A DNA stretch of 64,000 nt from positions 18,833 through 82,832 of IMG/VR virus record IMGVR_UViG_3300046506_000220; one strand, given 5' to 3'. The notes beneath the pieces are model-generated. The model searched no databases. It was given only the letters and a program-made list of their open reading frames with translations, and was not told the DNA's origin. Each line of letters opens with the position of its first letter. The first letter of the stretch is position 1. The position numbers and the translations under genes were made by a program. This document shows positions 42,216 to 50,701 of the stretch, piece by piece. The DNA comes from a virus.

Positions 42216-42923
42216 TTACGCGTGCTCTTCCGAGTAGACGCCGAGCGGCTCAAACGTCATGACGCCCCACTCGTTGCCTTCCTTGTTCTTCATCTTCCGG
42301 AAGCTGACCTGCACCTCGACCTGCTGGTCGAGCAGGCCCTCGGCAGTGGCCTTGTTGTAGAAGTCGCGCCACTCGCGAAAGCCGGTGGTCGAGGTGGCGT
42401 AGCCCACGCGCTGACCCTTCTTCGCCAGCACAACCTTCTTCGGCGACACGACGTCCTCGGTGAGGACCATCGGGATGTCAACGGCCGAGTACGGCCTGGC
42501 CTTGTTATCGAGGCTGCAGGCGCGCTCGATTGCCGCCGACCACGGAATGCCCTTGTCGGACATCACGCCGTCGTAGGTCGACCAGTACTGCGCCGGGTTG
42601 CCCGCCTTGATCGAGTACTTGGGCGAGAAGCCCACGCCATCGGTCATGTCGATGATGGCGACGAACGTCGAGATCAGCTCGTCCGACTGCCCGAAGATCA
42701 GGCCGAACTCCTTGACCTTGACCCACAGGTCGACGTTCATGCCACCCGTCATCAGCTGCTCCATCGACACCTTCTTGCCGGGGGGCAAGGCAGCGGCAAC
42801 GGCGGTGCTGGCTGCCGGGACGACAGCGGTGCCAGTGACAGCGGTGGTGCCCGCAGCAGCGGTGGCGACCGTGCCAGCGGCGGCCTGGGCTTTTGCAATT
42901 GCTTCCTGAATTTTGTCAGTCAT
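42216..42923 (-). CDS. Candidate ssDNA-binding / replication accessory protein
   Basis: This 235-aa protein has an Ala/Thr/Val-rich low-complexity N-terminus (residues 10-48), then a globular domain (VKEFGLIFGQSDELISTFVAIID, PVQ-type beta strands later) ending in an acidic tail EPLGVYSEEHA. An acidic C-terminus and position among replication genes suit an ssDNA-binding protein. I cannot confirm the family. It has its own terminator downstream and a 155-bp gap upstream. Confidence 0.72.
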   Translation of the reverse strand: MTDKIQEAIAKAQAAAGTVATAAAGTTAVTGTAVVPAASTAVAAALPPGKKVSMEQLMTGGMNVDLWVKVKEFGLIFGQSDELISTFVAIIDMTDGVGFSPKYSIKAGNPAQYWSTYDGVMSDKGIPWSAAIERACSLDNKARPYSAVDIPMVLTEDVVSPKKVVLAKKGQRVGYATSTTGFREWRDFYNKATAEGLLDQQVEVQVSFRKMKNKEGNEWGVMTFEPLGVYSEEHA

Positions 42924-43077
42924 GATTTTGATCCTTAGCCAGTTTAAGTTTGATATCGCCCTACCTCACCCCCGTGGTGGAGGGGGTGAGTCCGAAGATA
43001 TTATCTTCGAACTTCTAACGATTCAACCTGTTTTATCTGATAGATCAGGCTGAATGTGTGCTGTCTCACAGTCCCCT
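42924..43077 (-). promoter_or_regulatory. Gap with hairpins and an ATCTGATAGAT palindrome
   Basis: CTCACCCCC and GGGGGTGAG (42965-42991) can pair, then CGAAGAT-ATT-ATCTTCG, then TTATCTGATAGAT (43033-43045), which resembles the palindrome family at 61.3-61.8 kb. The gap probably carries the promoter for the gene at 42923 and a terminator for the helicase gene. Confidence 0.5.
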
Positions 43078-44517
43078 TCAGGAGACGTCATTCATGGCCA
43101 TTTTGCGGGCCGGCGCGGCGCTTTTGTCGAACATCGTCTGCTGCTCCTGCCGGCGTTGTTCGGACAACGAGAAGACTTCTTTTGACGGGTCAACCAGATG
43201 CGCGTCGCGTGATTTCTGTTCAACGATCTGGAAGATGCGCTGATCAATCGAATGCCGGTATTCCAGCAGGTAGATCAGCAGCGACTTCTCGCGTTTGCCA
43301 CGGATGCCCCGTCGATAGGCCTGCACGAAGCTGTCATCCATGTAGTTCAGCGACGTGAACACCATCGTGTGCAGGTGCTGCCAGTTAAAGCCCACGCCTG
43401 CTGTATCGGTGGAGGCCACCACGCAGTCAAGCAGGCCACTGCGGAACTGGTTATCGATCACCGCACGGCGGGCCGACGATACATTGCCGTTGATGAGCGC
43501 GGTGCGCAGCCCCATCGAGCTGGCGAGGCGCCCGATCCGTTCCTGCTCGGGAATGAGCGCGGCGAACACCGCGAGCGGCTCGCCCGACTGCACCGCATCG
43601 GCCAGATGGATGATCAGGCGTTCGTCCTTGCCGGTACGCTCGCCCGCAGCCAGCCCGAACGATTCCGGGTGGGCCATGATCTGGCGACAGCGCATCGCGT
43701 TCAGAGCCGGCGACTCGCCGTTGAGGAACGAATCCTCCAGCTCGACGAGCGCCTTCTCTTCCATCTCGTCATACGCCGCACGCTGTTTCGGCGACATGTC
43801 GCACAGCTCGGTAACGATCACCTTGGCCTCAGGCCCGTGGATCTCCTCAAACGTGTGACGTACCGCTATCTTCGAAAGCACGGCCCCAAGGTGCGCATGG
43901 TTCTGCCAGCCGATCGTCTTGCCGGATGCGTCGGTGACCCGGTGGTAGTTCAGAAAACCGTTGAGCGTGCCGTAGAAACGCGGCTCGATCGCCTCCAGCA
44001 CCGGGTAGGCACTCGAGATCTTTCCCTTGATGATGGTCCCCGTCATGCCGACGAAGTACGACAGGGTCTTCATCGCCTGGAGGAACGCCTGCGTACGCTT
44101 CGCGTTGTAGCCCGACCAGCCGAGGTGGATCTCGTCGCCAACCAGCGCGGCCAGCTCCGGGTGCCAGCTCTTCATGCGTTCCCAGTCGTCGCCAAAGCGC
44201 TCGAAGCCCATCAGGAACACCTTCGCCTGCGGGTTGCGCATCTGGCGCTCGCGCCGCGCCTTGTCGCCGTCGATGATCTGGACGTCGTCTTTCGTGAAGC
44301 GCGTGAACTCCAGGATCTCATCCCGGTTCTTGCGCAAGAGCGACATCGGCATCACGAAGAACGACTTCACGCCCTTCTCATGCCACAGGTAGTCCATGTA
44401 GACCACCGCGCTGCCCGTCTTCTGGCACGCCGGATCGCTCAGGTTCAGGCACCTGGGCGTCATCATGTAAAACGTCAGGTCCGCGATCTGGTGATCGCGA
44501 AGTGCTTTCTTTTCCAT
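43078..44517 (-). CDS. SF2/SNF2-like DNA helicase with altered P-loop
   Basis: This 479-aa protein has a DExH box (LVGDEIHLGWSG), motif III (GMTGTII), and motifs V/VI (ASTDTAGVGFNWQ, VQAYRRGIRG). The expected Walker A appears as SDPACQKTGSAVVY, in which the usual GxGKT glycines are missing. This is the arrangement of phage SNF2-type helicases used in replication or recombination, but ATP binding may be weakened. Confidence 0.85.
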   Translation of the reverse strand: MEKKALRDHQIADLTFYMMTPRCLNLSDPACQKTGSAVVYMDYLWHEKGVKSFFVMPMSLLRKNRDEILEFTRFTKDDVQIIDGDKARRERQMRNPQAKVFLMGFERFGDDWERMKSWHPELAALVGDEIHLGWSGYNAKRTQAFLQAMKTLSYFVGMTGTIIKGKISSAYPVLEAIEPRFYGTLNGFLNYHRVTDASGKTIGWQNHAHLGAVLSKIAVRHTFEEIHGPEAKVIVTELCDMSPKQRAAYDEMEEKALVELEDSFLNGESPALNAMRCRQIMAHPESFGLAAGERTGKDERLIIHLADAVQSGEPLAVFAALIPEQERIGRLASSMGLRTALINGNVSSARRAVIDNQFRSGLLDCVVASTDTAGVGFNWQHLHTMVFTSLNYMDDSFVQAYRRGIRGKREKSLLIYLLEYRHSIDQRIFQIVEQKSRDAHLVDPSKEVFSLSEQRRQEQQTMFDKSAAPARKMAMNDVS

Positions 44518-45237
44518 TCAGGCAGACCTCCCCCGTGGTGCCGGCAGGTCCGACAGCGGGTCCTCGCGGCGCGCGTAGCGGCGCAAGGCGGTCATGCCGA
44601 GCGCCTCGAGCGGCAGGGAGATGATGGGGCTCTCCTCGCCGGCCAGCAGCGTCGAGCGGATGCGTTGCGCGGGCTTGCGCACGATGAGGTCGGCGGTGCC
44701 CGTGATCACCACCCGGCGCGGGGTGGTCAGGCACTGGTTGGCGACCTCATCGATCAGCCGCTGGTGCTTCGGATTCGCCTGCGTGAGCACCAGCGGCTGC
44801 ACGTTGGTGCGGGTCAGCTCGGTGCGCAGGTCGGTGGCGGTGAAATGCCAGATCGGGCGCACGATCGGCGCGATCGGACTGCTCATGCGCGAGAGCGACA
44901 GCAGGATCACGTTCATCTCGTCGTTGGTGTCCTCGAGGATGAACACGCCCGCTTCAAGCGCATCTTTCGGCAGCGGCAGCATGGCCTTCACCAGGGGGTC
45001 GGTCACGAGCTGCTGGAACTGTTTCCAGTGGCTCGCATCCGGCACCACGGCACTCACCGGAAACAGATGGTTGCAGGGCAGGCGCCGGGGTGTCTGCACG
45101 ACAAAGGGCGAGGCCTGCTTCAGCGACAGGAAATTGGTGGCCGCGCGCCCCTGATGCAGATAGGCGATGCCGTCTGCCGTCCAGTGGATGCCGTAGAGCG
45201 GCACCGCGATCTTCTCTTCAACCGCAGCAGCAGTCAT
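44518..45237 (-). CDS. Hypothetical replication-region protein
   Basis: This 239-aa protein precedes the helicase with no gap. No family is recognised. It contains VVITGTADLIVRKPAQRIRSTLL and a basic C-terminus. A helicase partner or loader role is only suggested by position. Confidence 0.72.
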   Translation of the reverse strand: MTAAAVEEKIAVPLYGIHWTADGIAYLHQGRAATNFLSLKQASPFVVQTPRRLPCNHLFPVSAVVPDASHWKQFQQLVTDPLVKAMLPLPKDALEAGVFILEDTNDEMNVILLSLSRMSSPIAPIVRPIWHFTATDLRTELTRTNVQPLVLTQANPKHQRLIDEVANQCLTTPRRVVITGTADLIVRKPAQRIRSTLLAGEESPIISLPLEALGMTALRRYARREDPLSDLPAPRGRSA

Positions 45238-45628
45238 GGGGAAAAAGCTCCGAAAGTGTCTTGTGCGTGTAGGTGCAGATGTCCATCAGGTCGGTGAGCG
45301 TGACGTCATAGCGGCCACCCTCGACGGCGGCGACCTTGTGCACGGTCCAGCCCAGGCGCGCGGACGCTTCCTGGCGCGTGTGCCTCATCTCGATCGAGCG
45401 GCACAGCACCAGCTGCTCGCCCAGGCGCTCATGTGGGCGACCCAGCGATGGCCTGAGGAATTTCTCTGTCCGAAGCCGGGATCCCGCCTTGACCCCCTGC
45501 TCCCTGATGATCAGCCGGATCGTGGCTTCCGACAAGGAAAAGGAGCGTGCGAGCGCCGAGGCGGTTTCTCCGGACGAGTACAGATCCGCGATCTGTCGAT
45601 CGCGGTCGGCCTTGTCCATGTCAACCAT
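45218..45628 (-). CDS. Helix-turn-helix DNA-binding protein
   Basis: This 136-aa protein has two possible HTH units: an N-terminal resolvase-like one (RQIADLYSSGETASALARSFSLSEATIRLII) and a C-terminal XRE-like one (EMRHTRQEASARLGWTVHKVAAVEGG). It ends in DCCCG. It may regulate the replication genes. The start at 45628 overlaps the previous stop (TGATG). Confidence 0.78.
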   Translation of the reverse strand: MVDMDKADRDRQIADLYSSGETASALARSFSLSEATIRLIIREQGVKAGSRLRTEKFLRPSLGRPHERLGEQLVLCRSIEMRHTRQEASARLGWTVHKVAAVEGGRYDVTLTDLMDICTYTHKTLSELFPHDCCCG

Positions 45629-45855
45629 CACACTTTCGTGAACGGATAGGCCTCGGGATGTTTCCTGATCAGGCGCGCGAAGGCGCTGCCGAACGAGTCA
45701 GCCGTGACGAGTTCATCGACGACTGCCTGCGGGACGTTGCTGTACTGGTACTCGTCGCCGTGCTTCACGAACACGATGTTGAGCAGCTGGGCGCCTGCAT
45801 CGTAGGCGTACGAAGCAATCTGTGACGACGTCACAGCGATATGGCCAGTTTTCAT
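45628..45855 (-). CDS. KTSC-domain protein
   Basis: This 75-aa protein shows the KTSC pattern: SYAYDAGAQLLNIVFVKHGDEYQYSNVPQAVVDELVTADSFGSAF. The domain takes its name from a related motif and is often found beside nucleic-acid enzymes. Exact role unknown. AGGGAT lies upstream of the start. Confidence 0.8.
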   Translation of the reverse strand: MKTGHIAVTSSQIASYAYDAGAQLLNIVFVKHGDEYQYSNVPQAVVDELVTADSFGSAFARLIRKHPEAYPFTKV

Positions 45856-45918
45856 GTTGATCCCTGTGTGTTATCGGACATCGTCAGCCGTGGTGTTGCT
45901 GGTCGATGCCGTGTTCAG

Positions 45919-46167
45919 TCAGCCTTTAACCTTCGTGCGGCGCAGCTCGTTGCGCAGGGCCTTCAGCTTGCGCTGCTGGTCCCGGTCCAGCCGCCCGGAG
46001 TCGAGCAGGTTCTTCGCCGCCGCATACCAGATGGCGCGCGTGACCGGCCGGCCGGGGTCAAGCCCGTCCTTCTTCACCGTGATCGTGCCCGACCGGCGCA
46101 GGCCCGCACCCGTCGTCATCATCGCGTTGAACGCGGCCTGCGGGTCAGCGTACGGATCAGGTGTCAC
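45919..46167 (-). CDS. Hypothetical basic protein
   Basis: This 82-aa protein has a GTG start at 46167 with GAGGA six bases upstream, overlapping the previous stop (GTGA). The Lys/Arg-rich helical C-terminus (RDQQRKLKALRNELRRTKVKG) may bind nucleic acid. Confidence 0.7.
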   Translation of the reverse strand: MTPDPYADPQAAFNAMMTTGAGLRRSGTITVKKDGLDPGRPVTRAIWYAAAKNLLDSGRLDRDQQRKLKALRNELRRTKVKG

Positions 46168-46466
46168 TCGCAGTCCTCACGAAAAACCCCCACGATGGCC
46201 GGCGATTCGTGGTGTTGTCCGAACCAGACGCCGTCGGCCAGCTGGTCATTGACAAGGGTCTGCAGCTCCTCCCACAGGATCACGCCCGTGCTGTTCCAGA
46301 ACGGGTCATCACTGTTGCGGATCGCACGGTTCAGACCCAGCGCCAGGTACTTGTCCTTCAGCTCGACGAACGCGTCGATATCGACCCTGATCAGGATGGT
46401 CAGGCCCACATCGACGATGTCGCGCAGGTGCGTGCTGCTGGCACGGATCTCGAGGACGGGCGTCAA
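46164..46466 (-). CDS. Hypothetical protein, TTG start
   Basis: This 100-aa protein starts TTG at 46466 right after the preceding gene's stop. No recognised motif; acidic C-terminus. Function unknown. Confidence 0.65.
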   Translation of the reverse strand: MTPVLEIRASSTHLRDIVDVGLTILIRVDIDAFVELKDKYLALGLNRAIRNSDDPFWNSTGVILWEELQTLVNDQLADGVWFGQHHESPAIVGVFREDCE

Positions 46467-46469
46467 GGT

Positions 46470-46640
46470 CTATCTCGTCACCACCACCCCTCGCGGCAGG
46501 AACGCCAGCGGGAAGGTGTGATAGTCAACCACGGCCCCCATCACCTTCAGATGGCGCATCGTCATCTGCCATGCCGCGCAGCTCACCGTCGAACTGAAAA
46601 AGCGCTGGCGATGGCTGCCGTCCAGGTAATGCGTGAACAT
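46470..46640 (-). CDS. Small hypothetical protein
   Basis: This 56-aa protein starts MFTHYLDGSHRQRFFSSTVSC. The start is uncertain, as the frame is open further upstream without good ribosome sites. It fills the gap between two genes exactly, which supports it. Confidence 0.5.
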   Translation of the reverse strand: MFTHYLDGSHRQRFFSSTVSCAAWQMTMRHLKVMGAVVDYHTFPLAFLPRGVVVTR

Positions 46641-46662
46641 GGTGAACTGCGTGATCGCCGGG

Positions 46663-47205
46663 TTACCCGGCGAGATGTTCTTTGCCGATGGCACGGAGTA
46701 CCTCCTTGATAAGTTCGGGCGGAAAGTCCGCCATATACGGGTGATCCTGCACGTCGCCAAAACATCGTGGTGCACTGGTTGCCAGTTGCGACTCCAGCAG
46801 CTCCTCACAGTCCCGGCGCAGGGCGGCCAGCGGGTTGGCCGGCATGGCCCCGCCCACCCGACGCGGGGCACGCCTGTCTTTCAGCAGCCAGTGCGTCGGG
46901 TTGCAGCACAACGTGAGTCCGCAGGTGTTGATCAGCCGGAAGTGCTCCGATTTCGGCACCTCCTGCGTCGCCCACCGGTACACCACCCGATGCACCACCT
47001 CACGCTTGCCGCGACCGGTCTTCACGAGGCCGTACGCGTCCACCCGCACCGGCACGTAGAAGCCACGGTAGTCACGGTCACGCACCAGCTGCCGGCGCAG
47101 ACCCGCCCTGGTACGGGCACCCGTCCACGGCCAGCAGACGTCGTCGACGCCGAAGTTCTCGATACGGTCCCTGATGCGCCCGACGATATCGTCGAGCGCG
47201 CTCAC
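46663..47205 (-). CDS. HNH endonuclease-like protein, degenerate
   Basis: This 180-aa protein has the frame of a phage HNH nuclease: CWPWTGA, VVHRVVYRWATQEVP, then FRLINTCGLTLCCNPTHWLL. The first His expected in the HxC step is missing (INTC), while the Asn-Pro-x-His part is kept. It may be inactive or a DNA-binding derivative. The start is GTG at 47205 without a clear ribosome site. Confidence 0.75.
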   Translation of the reverse strand: MSALDDIVGRIRDRIENFGVDDVCWPWTGARTRAGLRRQLVRDRDYRGFYVPVRVDAYGLVKTGRGKREVVHRVVYRWATQEVPKSEHFRLINTCGLTLCCNPTHWLLKDRRAPRRVGGAMPANPLAALRRDCEELLESQLATSAPRCFGDVQDHPYMADFPPELIKEVLRAIGKEHLAG

Positions 47206-47325
47206 GGTGGTGAGGGGGAAGGAGTGGCCAGTTTCATTGATGACATTCCTGTCAGTGGGTCGAACGTCCGTGGTGGTGAGCTTTGCTGCCGTGACAGCAG
47301 GCGTCGACCTGCGCGCGCTGTCAGG

Positions 47326-47353
47326 AAAGCCGCGTCGCGAGACGCGGCCCTTT
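47326..47353 (-). terminator. Terminator-like hairpin
   Basis: GCCGCGTC and GACGCGGC pair; the minus-strand side ends in TTTCC. It sits just after the gene ending at 47357. Confidence 0.6.
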
Positions 47354-47356
47354 GCG

Positions 47357-47764
47357 TCAGTTCTTGATCAGGGTCGGGTGCAGCTTGAAGTGCCGTGACA
47401 GATACGTCAAGACCGAATCGCCCTCTTCCGTGAGGTTCTCGAGCAGCTGCTCCTCGGTGATCATGGGCGGGAGCGTCTTCGCTTCAGCGGCCACGTTACC
47501 GTCTTGCGTCACGGCGGGGATGGTGTGGCTTTCAGCGCCCTTGAACAGCAGCGCGATGACCTGCCTGAGCGATGCCTCGCGTTCCGATACGAACGCCACG
47601 CGCACGCGTTCGAGTTCCGCGAATCTCGCTTCATCCGCAGCGGTCCAGTTCGTGCGCGCTTTCGGCGCCCCACGCAATGCGCGTGGTGAAACACCGTCGT
47701 TGCCCCCCTTCCTCTTCGATGCGGAATCGGGATTCTTGGCGCTGTTCGTCATAGCTGCTTCCAT
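47357..47764 (-). CDS. Hypothetical protein
   Basis: This 135-aa protein has a Ser/Lys/Pro-rich N-terminus and a helical centre (WTAADEARFAELERVRVAF). No family is recognised. It is the first gene after the promoter-like sequence at 48182. Confidence 0.7.
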   Translation of the reverse strand: MEAAMTNSAKNPDSASKRKGGNDGVSPRALRGAPKARTNWTAADEARFAELERVRVAFVSEREASLRQVIALLFKGAESHTIPAVTQDGNVAAEAKTLPPMITEEQLLENLTEEGDSVLTYLSRHFKLHPTLIKN

Positions 47765-48246
47765 GTTTGAGTTCCGTAAAAGTTAAAGGGTTAAACGCCA
47801 GCAGCAGGCCAATGCTGGCGCCACGGTTCACGGCCCTTCTCCATGAAGGGCCGTTTAAAACAGCTGCGTTACTTCCACTGCGATGTGGTGGTGAGCGATT
47901 GGGGTCCCTGTAACACTTTCCAGCAAAGTCAACTCGCATAGGCAAGAAATGCCCGCCCCTCGATTTATTGATCGTTATTGTTTAAGGCTCAATGCAAATT
48001 CATTGTCACAAAGGATTGCGCCGTTACCGCGCGCCGCTGTAATGCCGGCACCGGCAGTGGTGTGGTGCAATCTGTGGTGGAAACTTTACTCCTCTATGAA
48101 CCGGAGTGGCGAAAAATCAAACCGAGTTGAATCCGGATTTTTCATGCGGCATTGCAGCAGGAATGCCAGCGGGCGGGAATGATTGTAATAAAACGTATCA
48201 AAATGTAAACCGATATTGCCTCCGGCCTATAAAACATGTAGCACCG
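47765..48246 (-). other. Gene-free 480-bp regulatory gap
   Basis: It contains a hairpin GGCCCTTC-TCCAT-GAAGGGCC (about 47834-47854), a GTGGTGG run at 47887 and another near 48060, and an AT-richer stretch at 48110-48240 with the promoter listed separately. No coding frame looks real. Confidence 0.6.
48182..48209 (-). promoter_or_regulatory. Candidate sigma70-type promoter
   Basis: On the minus strand, TTTACA is followed after 16 bp by TACAAT. It points into the replication gene array from the gap upstream of 47764. Confidence 0.55.
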
Positions 48247-48957
48247 TTACAGGGTAATCACGTCCCGTTCGCCCCAATATTGTGCTTCAGCCTGTTCTTT
48301 CGCCGCGGCATTATCGGAATCGCGCTTCATTGCGGCAACATTTGCAGCGCATTCAATCGCGACTTCCATGTGATAGTCGTCCCAGGTCTCAACGCGCCAC
48401 AGTGAGTCCTGTAATGCGGGATCGCTTTCCACCAGCTGGCCGTCCTCGTCCTCAACCATCAGCGTCACGATCACACCGACGTAGCGCCAGTCGTCATTGC
48501 ACCAGCCGCGCAGGAACTCATAGTCGCGGCGCACGGCTTCCTCGCGGATCTCGCCGGCCGTGAGCGGCAGCCTGGCCGGGTCGCGACCGGGAATCTGTAC
48601 CTTTACCTGCCAGCGCGTCTCTACACCGCTCGGGCTCGTGCTGCTGGTCCACTCCCAGCGATAGCGCGGCCGGCACAGCCGCTCAAGCAGTTCGGCCTTG
48701 TGCTCGTCACACAGGCCCCAGCCGTCGCGCTTCGCGATCGCCGTGCTCGCCTGTACGTCGTAGTAGCGTTTGCTGCCACGATCCGAGCACAGCACGCGCT
48801 CGCCAGGGCACTTGTCACGGCGGGTCCAGTCAGAGACCACGCCGTGGCCATCGCACTCCTCCCACGGCGGGCCGCTATCGGTGTCGTCCTCGAACTCGAC
48901 CCTGAAGGTGAGGCCCTCGTGCCCGAAGGTGTCGCCGTGATACAGATTGTTCTTCAT
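48247..48957 (-). CDS. Conserved hypothetical phage protein
   Basis: This 236-aa protein starts MKNNLYHGDTFGHEGLTFRV. It has a Trp- and Asp-rich N-terminal part (PPWEECDGHGVVSDWTRRD) and several Cys/His residues (KCPGERVLC, GLCDEH). I have seen relatives in Burkholderia phages and plasmids without function. A clear AGGAGA site precedes the start. Confidence 0.78.
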   Translation of the reverse strand: MKNNLYHGDTFGHEGLTFRVEFEDDTDSGPPWEECDGHGVVSDWTRRDKCPGERVLCSDRGSKRYYDVQASTAIAKRDGWGLCDEHKAELLERLCRPRYRWEWTSSTSPSGVETRWQVKVQIPGRDPARLPLTAGEIREEAVRRDYEFLRGWCNDDWRYVGVIVTLMVEDEDGQLVESDPALQDSLWRVETWDDYHMEVAIECAANVAAMKRDSDNAAAKEQAEAQYWGERDVITL

Positions 48958-48975
48958 GAAAGTCTCCTGGCCATG

Positions 48976-48998
48976 AAAAAGCCGCCTTGCGGCGGCTG
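48976..48998 (-). terminator. Rho-independent terminator
   Basis: Minus-strand hairpin GCCGCCGCAAGGCGGC followed by TTTTT. It ends the lipoprotein gene transcript. Confidence 0.8.
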
Positions 48999-49027
48999 TT
49001 GTGGTGGCTGTTGTGGTGGCTGTCTGG

Positions 49028-49444
49028 TTATTCGGTCGAGGGCTGGAATCTTGGCCCGCTCATGTTGATGTCGATCCGGTAGATAGGGAACCTCGTCGGT
49101 ATGGTCACGGCGGCCGACAGTCGTGAGGACGCGGTCGCGAGGTACTTCGGCTCGACCATCAGCAGGTGCTCCCCTTTCGGCAGATAAAGATCGACGGCAT
49201 CACTGGTGCCCAGCTCTGCGGTTCTCTCCCCATCCACATCCAGGAACAGATGCACACCCGAGCCGATCATCGTTCCCCCGTCGCGCACCACGGTGATTTT
49301 CTGCTTGCCCTCACCGGGTGTCGTGTGGGCGGTGGAGAAGATGCGTTCAGCGGGGACCTTGTCGGTGTCGGCCAGCGGGGTCAGCGTGGAGCCACAGCCC
49401 GCGAGCGCGGCGGTGGCAATTAAAGCGGGAAGGAAGCGATGCAT
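49028..49444 (-). CDS. Lipoprotein
   Basis: This 138-aa protein has a lipobox LAGC (Cys17) after a short hydrophobic signal. The mature part is beta-rich (KITVVRDGGTMIGSGVHLFLDVDG, YLPKGEHLLMVEP), like small DUF2846-type lipoproteins. It may alter the host surface, for example superinfection exclusion; that is inference. AGGGGG precedes the start. Confidence 0.82.
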   Translation of the reverse strand: MHRFLPALIATAALAGCGSTLTPLADTDKVPAERIFSTAHTTPGEGKQKITVVRDGGTMIGSGVHLFLDVDGERTAELGTSDAVDLYLPKGEHLLMVEPKYLATASSRLSAAVTIPTRFPIYRIDINMSGPRFQPSTE

Positions 49445-49476
49445 GATTACCCCCTGTCTTGTTAGTTAAAGGTGGG

Positions 49477-50259
49477 TCAGACGTTGCGGTCGAAGAAGTG
49501 ACCTTCTTCTTCGTAGAAGTCGAACTGCAGACAGCCAGTCCAGTAATGCTCCCAGTCAATGTAGCTGAACATCGGGTGATCTTCCCCGATCACGCCGGTC
49601 TCAACCGCCCACTCCTCGGCGAACGCCTTCGTGCTGTCCCACTTGCCCCGGTAGGCCTCACGGAACTTTTCAACCGTCACGTCCTTGATGTCGCCACCCT
49701 GGCAGTCGTTCACGAAGATCATGAACGCGTCGATCTCGTCGTCGCTGTTCAGCTCGCCGAGCTTCTCCTCAAGATCCGCGACCTCCGACATCGACGTGTA
49801 CTCGCCGATGAGGCCGCGCGGAAAGCCCTCGTGGTCATGAATCGCATACTCTTCGGCGCTCGGTACCTTGCCGGTACCGTGGCACCGGGCGCACAGGTCG
49901 ACGGTGACAGACTCACCATTACGGAAGGCCTGGAGCGCGTCGATCCGGGTCGGGCCGGTGTAGTTCATCGAGCCGAGGCCTTTCCCGACGATCCAGGCAC
50001 CGCTCTGGTCCATGCGGATGTCAAAGCCGGCAGTCTCTGCAGCATTCTCCAGCTGCTCTTCGAGCGTGTTCTCGCCCTCGCAGTCGGGGCACGTCACGAT
50101 GACGTTCGGGTAGGGGCTCGTGAGCAGGACTTTCTCGTTGATCTCCTTTGAGAGATCGTCTTCGTCCAGGCCTTCGGTGTCGATCCAGGCGCCATGCAGC
50201 ACGCCGTTGTTATACGACGCGAGACAGGCCACGTAAATGCGGCGGGTGGTGGTGTTCAT
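49477..50259 (-). CDS. ardA: ArdA-type antirestriction protein with inserted Cys-pair module
   Basis: This 260-aa protein starts RIYVACLASYNNGVLHGAWID and continues after an insert with VPSAEEYAIHDHEGFP, FREAYRGKWDSTKAFAEE and YIDWEHYWTGCLQ, all ArdA features. ArdA mimics B-form DNA and blocks type I restriction enzymes; usual length is ~165-185 aa. Here about 75 residues (56-132) are inserted, bounded by CPDC (C57, C60) and CARC (C123, C126) in DnaJ-like contexts (CPDCEG, CARCHGTG). These could form one zinc site. Strongly acidic, as expected for DNA mimicry. Confidence 0.85.
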   Translation of the reverse strand: MNTTTRRIYVACLASYNNGVLHGAWIDTEGLDEDDLSKEINEKVLLTSPYPNVIVTCPDCEGENTLEEQLENAAETAGFDIRMDQSGAWIVGKGLGSMNYTGPTRIDALQAFRNGESVTVDLCARCHGTGKVPSAEEYAIHDHEGFPRGLIGEYTSMSEVADLEEKLGELNSDDEIDAFMIFVNDCQGGDIKDVTVEKFREAYRGKWDSTKAFAEEWAVETGVIGEDHPMFSYIDWEHYWTGCLQFDFYEEEGHFFDRNV

Positions 50260-50333
50260 GATGCCTGTTCCCTGGCAGAGGTGTAAACGAAAACAGCGCG
50301 TCGATGACGCGCTGTTCTGGCAGATGCGGAATC

Positions 50334-50361
50334 AAAAAAAGCGCGTCAATGACGCGCTTTT
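50334..50361 (-). terminator. Rho-independent terminator
   Basis: AAAGCGCGTC and GACGCGCTTT pair, with seven T on the minus strand. A similar second hairpin lies at 50292-50316. They follow the gene ending at 50386. Confidence 0.85.
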
Positions 50362-50385
50362 CTATGGGTGATGCGGGCGTGAATG

Positions 50386-50616
50386 CTATGCGATTGACAC
50401 ACGATCACGTTGAGCGGGTTGCCCGGCCTCAATCTGGTCCGCTGAGACCTGCGCCTGCAGGCGCCTTTCCCGGTTCTTCAGCGCGATCACTTTCGACGAC
50501 CAGTTCTCACTGGCGCTCTGGGCGACCAGCAGTTCAAGCTGGGTCTCGCGAAGCTGGTTCCTCGCTTCCCGTTGGGGGTTTTTAAATGAAAACAGTTCGG
50601 CCAGATAACGCAACAT
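50386..50616 (-). CDS. Hypothetical coiled-coil protein
   Basis: This 76-aa protein is helical throughout (LRETQLELLVAQSASENWSSK). The leader contains the long CCA microsatellite. Function unknown. Confidence 0.68.
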   Translation of the reverse strand: MLRYLAELFSFKNPQREARNQLRETQLELLVAQSASENWSSKVIALKNRERRLQAQVSADQIEAGQPAQRDRVSIA

Positions 50617-50630
50617 GACAGATCCCTGGT

Positions 50631-50681
50631 AGTGGTGGTGGTGGTGGTGGTGGTGGTGGTGGTGGTGGTGGTGGTGGTGAA
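50631..50681. repeat. TGG/CCA trinucleotide microsatellite
   Basis: About sixteen TGG units in a row (CCA on the minus strand), interrupted once near the left end. It lies between the H-NS gene and the coiled-coil gene, in the latter's leader. Length may vary by slippage. Confidence 0.92.
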
Positions 50682-50701
50682 GTCAACTAATGCGGAATGA
50701 A

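Noticed and set aside
43252-45297. 681-aa frame antisense to the helicase region
   Set aside because: Shadow of the helicase and its neighbour; no recognisable motif.
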